Positions 59,005 through 64,000 of a DNA stretch of 64,000 nt are shown piece after piece. The stretch covers positions 14,632,001 through 14,696,000 of the forward strand of contig JAFFJZ010000010.1 in NCBI GenBank assembly GCA_018340375.1, in the 5' to 3' direction. Made by a program: the position numbers and the translations under genes. The DNA comes from Gonatopus flavifemur. Its lineage: Eukaryota; Arthropoda; Insecta; Hymenoptera; Dryinidae. The notes below the pieces were generated by a model. That model was not told the origin of the DNA. It did no database searches and saw only the letters and a program-made list of their open reading frames with translations. How positions within the stretch are numbered: position 1 is the first letter of the stretch; every line of letters starts with the position of its first letter.

Positions 59005-62000
59005 TTATTTGTTTCCGTGTGAGATCTTTTTTCAGGAACTTTACATCTGCGTAAAAATACTGACTATTCAAGGACGAATTCAACGACAGTTCCATGTGAG
59101 AAAAACCCATATACTAAACAATAGAATATAACTATTCACAATCTCAATTGATAGAGTTTCCTATATTTACATTTGAGAGAAAGCGTTCATACAAACTGAA
59201 GGCAATAACTATGATTGGATTTTCGATATTGGACATGTGACATACACGCATTCAAAAGACGATGGCCTTTATATTTTGGGTCATCGGTTGATCTAACCGA
59301 TGTTGATAGATCCATGAACGCGTAAAAGTAGTTTGTTAAAAGACGCTAAACTACATTGCGTCATAAAGCTGCGAACATATGCTGTAACGCATCTCATATC
59401 CACGCGAAACACGGAAGAGACTAACAATGTTCATATAATATACACGCACGTAGATATTTCGTCATAAAACCCATAGAACTCGAAATACAAAATAATATAT
59501 TCCAATGTCGTTCTGGAAAGAATTAATTATCAACCCTCGCGTGTTCTCCGAAAGCTATTGAATTCGCTGGATTGTATGTTTCACAAAAAAAAGTATACAT
59601 GTGCAAATTGTTCATTCACCTCGTCATCGTTACCGCATACGTTGTGCTTTGATCTTACGTTGCATCTAATAACAAAGATTTCAATGTTGAGGAACTCCTT
59701 CTTGTCCGAACATAATACACGAGAGAAATTTCACTGCGAAGCGCGATAATGAGTTGCGTTAGGAACGCGATGTACTTGTTTGTATCTTTGATTGACATCC
59801 CTTATTATTTTTCTTCCAACGAATCAACAAACATTATTGATCTAAGCTAGTAACTTCTTATAGTGAAGTCATTGAGTAATCAATGGAAAAATAATTTGTA
59901 CAGATTCCAACAAAATCTCATCCGCAAAAAAAAAACCTCACACACTGCATGAATATCCAACCAAAGCGCAGGGAAAGCGCTTGGCAGAGTCAGTTAAAAA
60001 ATAATACTACAAGTTTGAAGGGCATTATTTGGCACTTCAAATCGTGCATTTTCAAAAAATTCACAAAGCGTGGGAACATTTTTCTCTCGTTTGGTGAACG
60101 TTGTTTTCTCACCAGGGCAAATACACCACATATAAATTACTGATAACATCACTTGATTGATTTATTCAAAACCAAGCGAATGTAAATAACACTGGTACAT
60201 GAATTTATCGGCATATGATTTTTCTGGTAAATGAATAAACATTAATGCGGAAATACCATCAAAATGATAATAGCAAAGGAATTCCTGACTCCGCTTGTTG
60301 AGTCAATACAATGTTGCACGTTCAAGTTAACCGCCGGATGATATTCTCTGAATTCAAAATCAATGAGAAAGATCGTCATAGTTCATCGTGGCTATCATCC
60401 AGGCGTAAAAAAAATGTTGGAAGATGAAAAAAAAACCGTCGTTGAAGAAGCCCACGTTAGTTTACAAAAATAAAGAAACCTTATCGATTAATAAATTGAT
60501 CATTCTGTTATGAGGAAACGAATCGCATTTCATTATCCAATACCCATACATCGGAATCCCATACATCAACAGAACCACGCACCTGTGCGTTTTGAATAAA
60601 TTTGAATTACAAGTATTGGAATACAGCCTATCGTTATATAATATACGTATATGTATAAGTTGTCATCTCAGAGAGTTCTACATCAAATAAATTGATTCTT
60701 GAACTCTTGAAAGGTAATAGAATGAATATAAAGATTCTTTCATATATCACATTTATATATATACCAAATTGGACATACAATAATTTCAAACAATGAATTC
60801 TATGACTTTCAATCACCGTGACCTAATAAATATATTCTTGAACCGGTACTATGAGAGAATAAATGAAAGAGAGAGCGAGAATCCAACATCAATAAGTCAA
60901 GCTATTAAAGCAATATTAATGTCATTCCGATTCATTGTTAACATTGTATCAATTTTCAAGTACAATGAGATTTGTATAATTCGTTTATCTTGTAAAATGT
61001 TCTAACGTTCTCTAGGATGTTGATTTTCAATTAAAAAAGACAAATCACAATTCATTTAAATATCAATTTACTGTTAACCCCGGAATGGTTGGGTGGAGCT
61101 GAGAAAATACCATTTCGCCATTCGAATTGAGAAGGATAAAGATTACTGTAGTTTCCTTTCGGATACTGAAAGATGAATCAAATGAGAAACCAACAAAGAG
61201 TTAAACTCTCCAGTGGTTCTTTCTATACAATCAGAGAGCCCCACTAACTGATAATGTTGGAAATCCCCAGTTTAACGTACACGTGCGCGATGGTCATAGT
61301 CCTTGAAAAGATTCCGAAAGGAACCCTTATTGAGAGGACTTGCCACAGAGAGATACCAGACTTGTCCATCGTTTGTTATACGTTCCAAGAATTTAATTCT
61401 TACTTCATCCTATTCAAAAATGTGTATAATACGACATTTTTACACATCTGTCTGGAAATTGATTGATTATTGAAACTATAATAAATTCTATAAGATTTTG
61501 AGGAATCGCAGATTATTGTATAGATTATTTCAACCCAAGATACAGATCGAAGCCTCACACTTCTCCACAAAGGACGCTCGAATAGCATCAAACAAAGAAC
61601 GAATTGATCGAACATTGATTATAGATATTTACATATCATTAATTCTGCACCCACAAATTGGGGTAGAGTGGAATTTATTGAAGTTACATGAATCATAATG
61701 GACAACTCATCTTGGATGATTTATGTTAAATCATGTAGAGATTCTATATCGATAATTATTGTACCAAGGTCAAGCGATTTCAAACATGGCATAAAAAGGA
61801 TGTTCAAATTCACTGAGCTGTGCGGATTTATCATCAATCTAACACTCTCTCAAATAGGACGAGGACGTTCGAAATATTAACTAGTTGTTTTGATGAATAT
61901 CTAATACCGCTCCACTGTATCATCAACTTCGGAGGTTTCAATGTCGTTATTATGAAATCATCATATATATTCAATATCGAACAATTTCAACGAATTATGA

Positions 62001-63849
62001 TGATATATTCTATTCGATAGAGGTATAATTTTGTGCGACTTATCAACGCCGACAATAAAATATACACCATTGAGAAGGCTTTTTCGGAATTTCTTATAAT
62101 TTTATGTAAAACAATTAACATATGATAATAACAAACACGTGAGATATTTTATGTTCAAATTCATACTAGAATTTTTATATGAATTTCTGTACAATGAATA
62201 ATTTATTGTGAATGAATTATCATAATTAACTTGATGATATTCCAAATTTATTATGTATTATATAAGAAGAAATGAAAAAAATGATTGTACGAAAATAATC
62301 AGAAAATTATTTTCTAAAAATTTTTTAATTGTAGCAGAAGAATTATGGGACATTTATAATCTGCAAAGTAAAATGGAATGCAAATTATTTGACAGAAATT
62401 CTTTTTAAAATTAATAAAACTTGGAAAATCACAATTTTTTATTTAGATTTGACATGAAATTTGGATATTAATTTTTTATATTTTAGGAAGTGATTTTTTA
62501 GATAATTTGAACACTTGAATTTTCGAATTTCAAACTGAAGAAGAACTGAAATTGATTTCTTTTGAACATGATATTCTAAATGATTTAATTCAGAAAATTT
62601 ATATTTCCAATAAAATGAGGCAATCATGAATAATTAATTGTTGTAGAACAATTATTCAAAATTTATAATCTGCATAGTGAAATATAATCAGAAACTTTTG
62701 ATATGTAGTATCTTTTATGAATCAATGAAGTTTGTAGAATTACAATTTTGATTTGAATTCTCATTTTAATTGATATATCAATTATTTATATATCAGGGGA
62801 TAATATTTAAAATAATTTTGATACATGAATTCTCGAATTATAAACTGAAATAGAATTGAAATGATTTTTTTCCCAAACCAAATATTTTAAATTACATTAT
62901 TTGGAACATTTTCAATGTAAATGCCATTCCTGTTGAGAAATATTGATATTAATAAAAAGTAATCATGAATAATGATAATATGAGTAATATAATTACATTC
63001 CAAACAAATTTTTTTTGTAAATAAAATATAAAAAATCTGTATTGTTTGAATCTCCAATTAAAATAATTAATCTGTACAACTGATGGTGGTGTGATATTAA
63101 TGTGAAAAATCATCCAACATGAAAGAAATTTCACACTTCAATGCTGATCCGGAAAAAATCAAATTCCACTCTCCAACTAAAATACGATTAGTGCTCACAA
63201 AGAAATTCTAAATTCTAGATGAGACATTTGATAACACAATCTCAGGTCGTATTACAAGTCAGCGTCATTCCTTCGAATGAATTTGAAAAGCAATTCAGGT
63301 TCTGTGAGAGTCTCTCGACTGAAGTCACGTAAATGATGCTGTCTCAAGAGGAAACCACAAATATTTCGGCCTTCAAAGTGAGAGAAATGTATTGTATTTG
63401 AATAACTCCTTTCAACTTGAAGATGTTGTGTCTGCGAACCACGAGGATAATGGAAATCAAAAGAAATCAGTTTTGATTAAATATCAATTTTGATTAATTA
63501 TTAATTTGATTGAATAATTGATGGTAATTGGAACCAAATAAACAGTGAAGAATTAATTGGCAATAAAATTAATCAGACTGATTAATGCGATTGGAAGAAA
63601 ATCAACAGGATTGATGAACAAAAAAAGTACTAAGAATGATTGCAAGTAGGTGTGGATGTCTTATCATTTTTACTGTATCATCCTAAGTTACACCATTTAT
63701 TTCCTTCTCAATTCAATCTGCATCATCTATCGATTTTTACGGGAATCAATTTTTTCGTTTCGTTTGTCAATTCCCTTCGTGAATTAGAATCTTTCTTCAA
63801 CTTTGAGGGAAAAAATGAACAATTTTTATACTCATGAGGAATATTCTTC
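59005..63849. other. no gene or element recognised
   Basis: Nearly 5 kb of plain AT-rich sequence with only short, motif-free open frames on both strands. 60600-60780 has TATATAC-rich stretches, and 62100-63140 is very AT-rich. It may be upstream intergenic DNA or a long first intron of gene B. Confidence 0.5.
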
Positions 63850-63989
63850 CACACTGAGAAAACAGTTTGTTTCTGACAAAAGAGACTGGTCAATTATAGA
63901 CAAACCATCTTTGGGTCGAATAATATTTATTAATAGTTAACAAATCTTATTTGATTGAAATAAAATTGGAATACTTTTTTCTCAGTGTG
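63850..63989. mobile_element. 140-bp CACACTGAGAAAA MITE
   Basis: Ends CACACTGAGAAAACAGTTTG and CACACTGAGAAAAAAGTATT (complement). The arms share TTGTTTCTG / TTGATTGA-like segments weakly. Only 11 bases follow it in the window, and no duplication was resolved. Confidence 0.75.
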
Positions 63990-64000
63990 CAACTACGGAA

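Noticed and set aside
1..64000. Possible polydnavirus or other integrated viral segment
   Set aside because: No viral gene families, direct-repeat junctions or capsid/replication motifs seen; all non-host coding remnants are DNA transposons.

Overview
This is AT-rich eukaryotic DNA, almost certainly from an insect. Genes have GT-AG introns of 2 to 13 kb. The interspersed repeats are typical insect families: mariner, hAT, piggyBac-type and Mutator-like elements, tRNA-derived SINEs and a LINE tail with (AAATA)n. Dense MITEs and the extensin-like secreted protein fit a hymenopteran best, but order-level placement is inference. No bacterial operon, CRISPR array, functional rRNA or functional tRNA gene was found.

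Two host genes are supported, both on the minus strand. Gene A runs from 35766 down to 9306. I assembled it from five coding exons (35766-35581, 22582-22125, 19693-19277, 15435-14962, 9837-9306) whose splice sites and phases all agree. It gives a 688-residue type II single-pass membrane protein with an acidic, Tyr/Pro-rich, glycosylation-prone ectodomain that I do not recognise. Gene B (54266-54109 joined to 51703-48637; first coding exon not found) encodes a secreted protein. It has a signal peptide, a furin-like RSKR site and about 1,020 residues of Pro/Tyr/Thr repeats, as in insect extensin- or mucin-like matrix proteins.

Everything else is mobile or repetitive DNA, largely in the introns of gene A. 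The best element is a complete hAT transposon at 12269-14746. It has matching terminal inverted repeats, a perfect 8-bp target duplication TTCATAAA and an uninterrupted three-exon transposase gene of about 505 codons. Decayed mariner copies lie at 270-636, 29270-29870, 30826-32406 and 38091-38756, and a Mutator-like remnant at 39160-40420. Roughly 35 MITE-like palindromic elements were delimited. Many have TA, TG, TT, AA, AT or CT duplications, four are piggyBac-type (three with TTAA duplications at both ends, one with only its left end), and two are hAT-type with 8-bp duplications. They are often nested, with up to three sharing one TA.

The most unusual pattern is that many of these non-coding elements are built from one short, mostly self-complementary word repeated throughout. 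Examples are AGATCT (16 copies in 346 bp), GAATTC (7 in 272 bp), CAGTACTG, GCTGTGGCAGC, AGAATATTCT and AGACATCTTTTAGAT. Their termini fall into a few shared groups (CACTG..., CACGG..., CCCTGGT..., CCCAGNCAGCAC...). Stretches 36-48 kb and 55-64 kb show no recognisable host gene.
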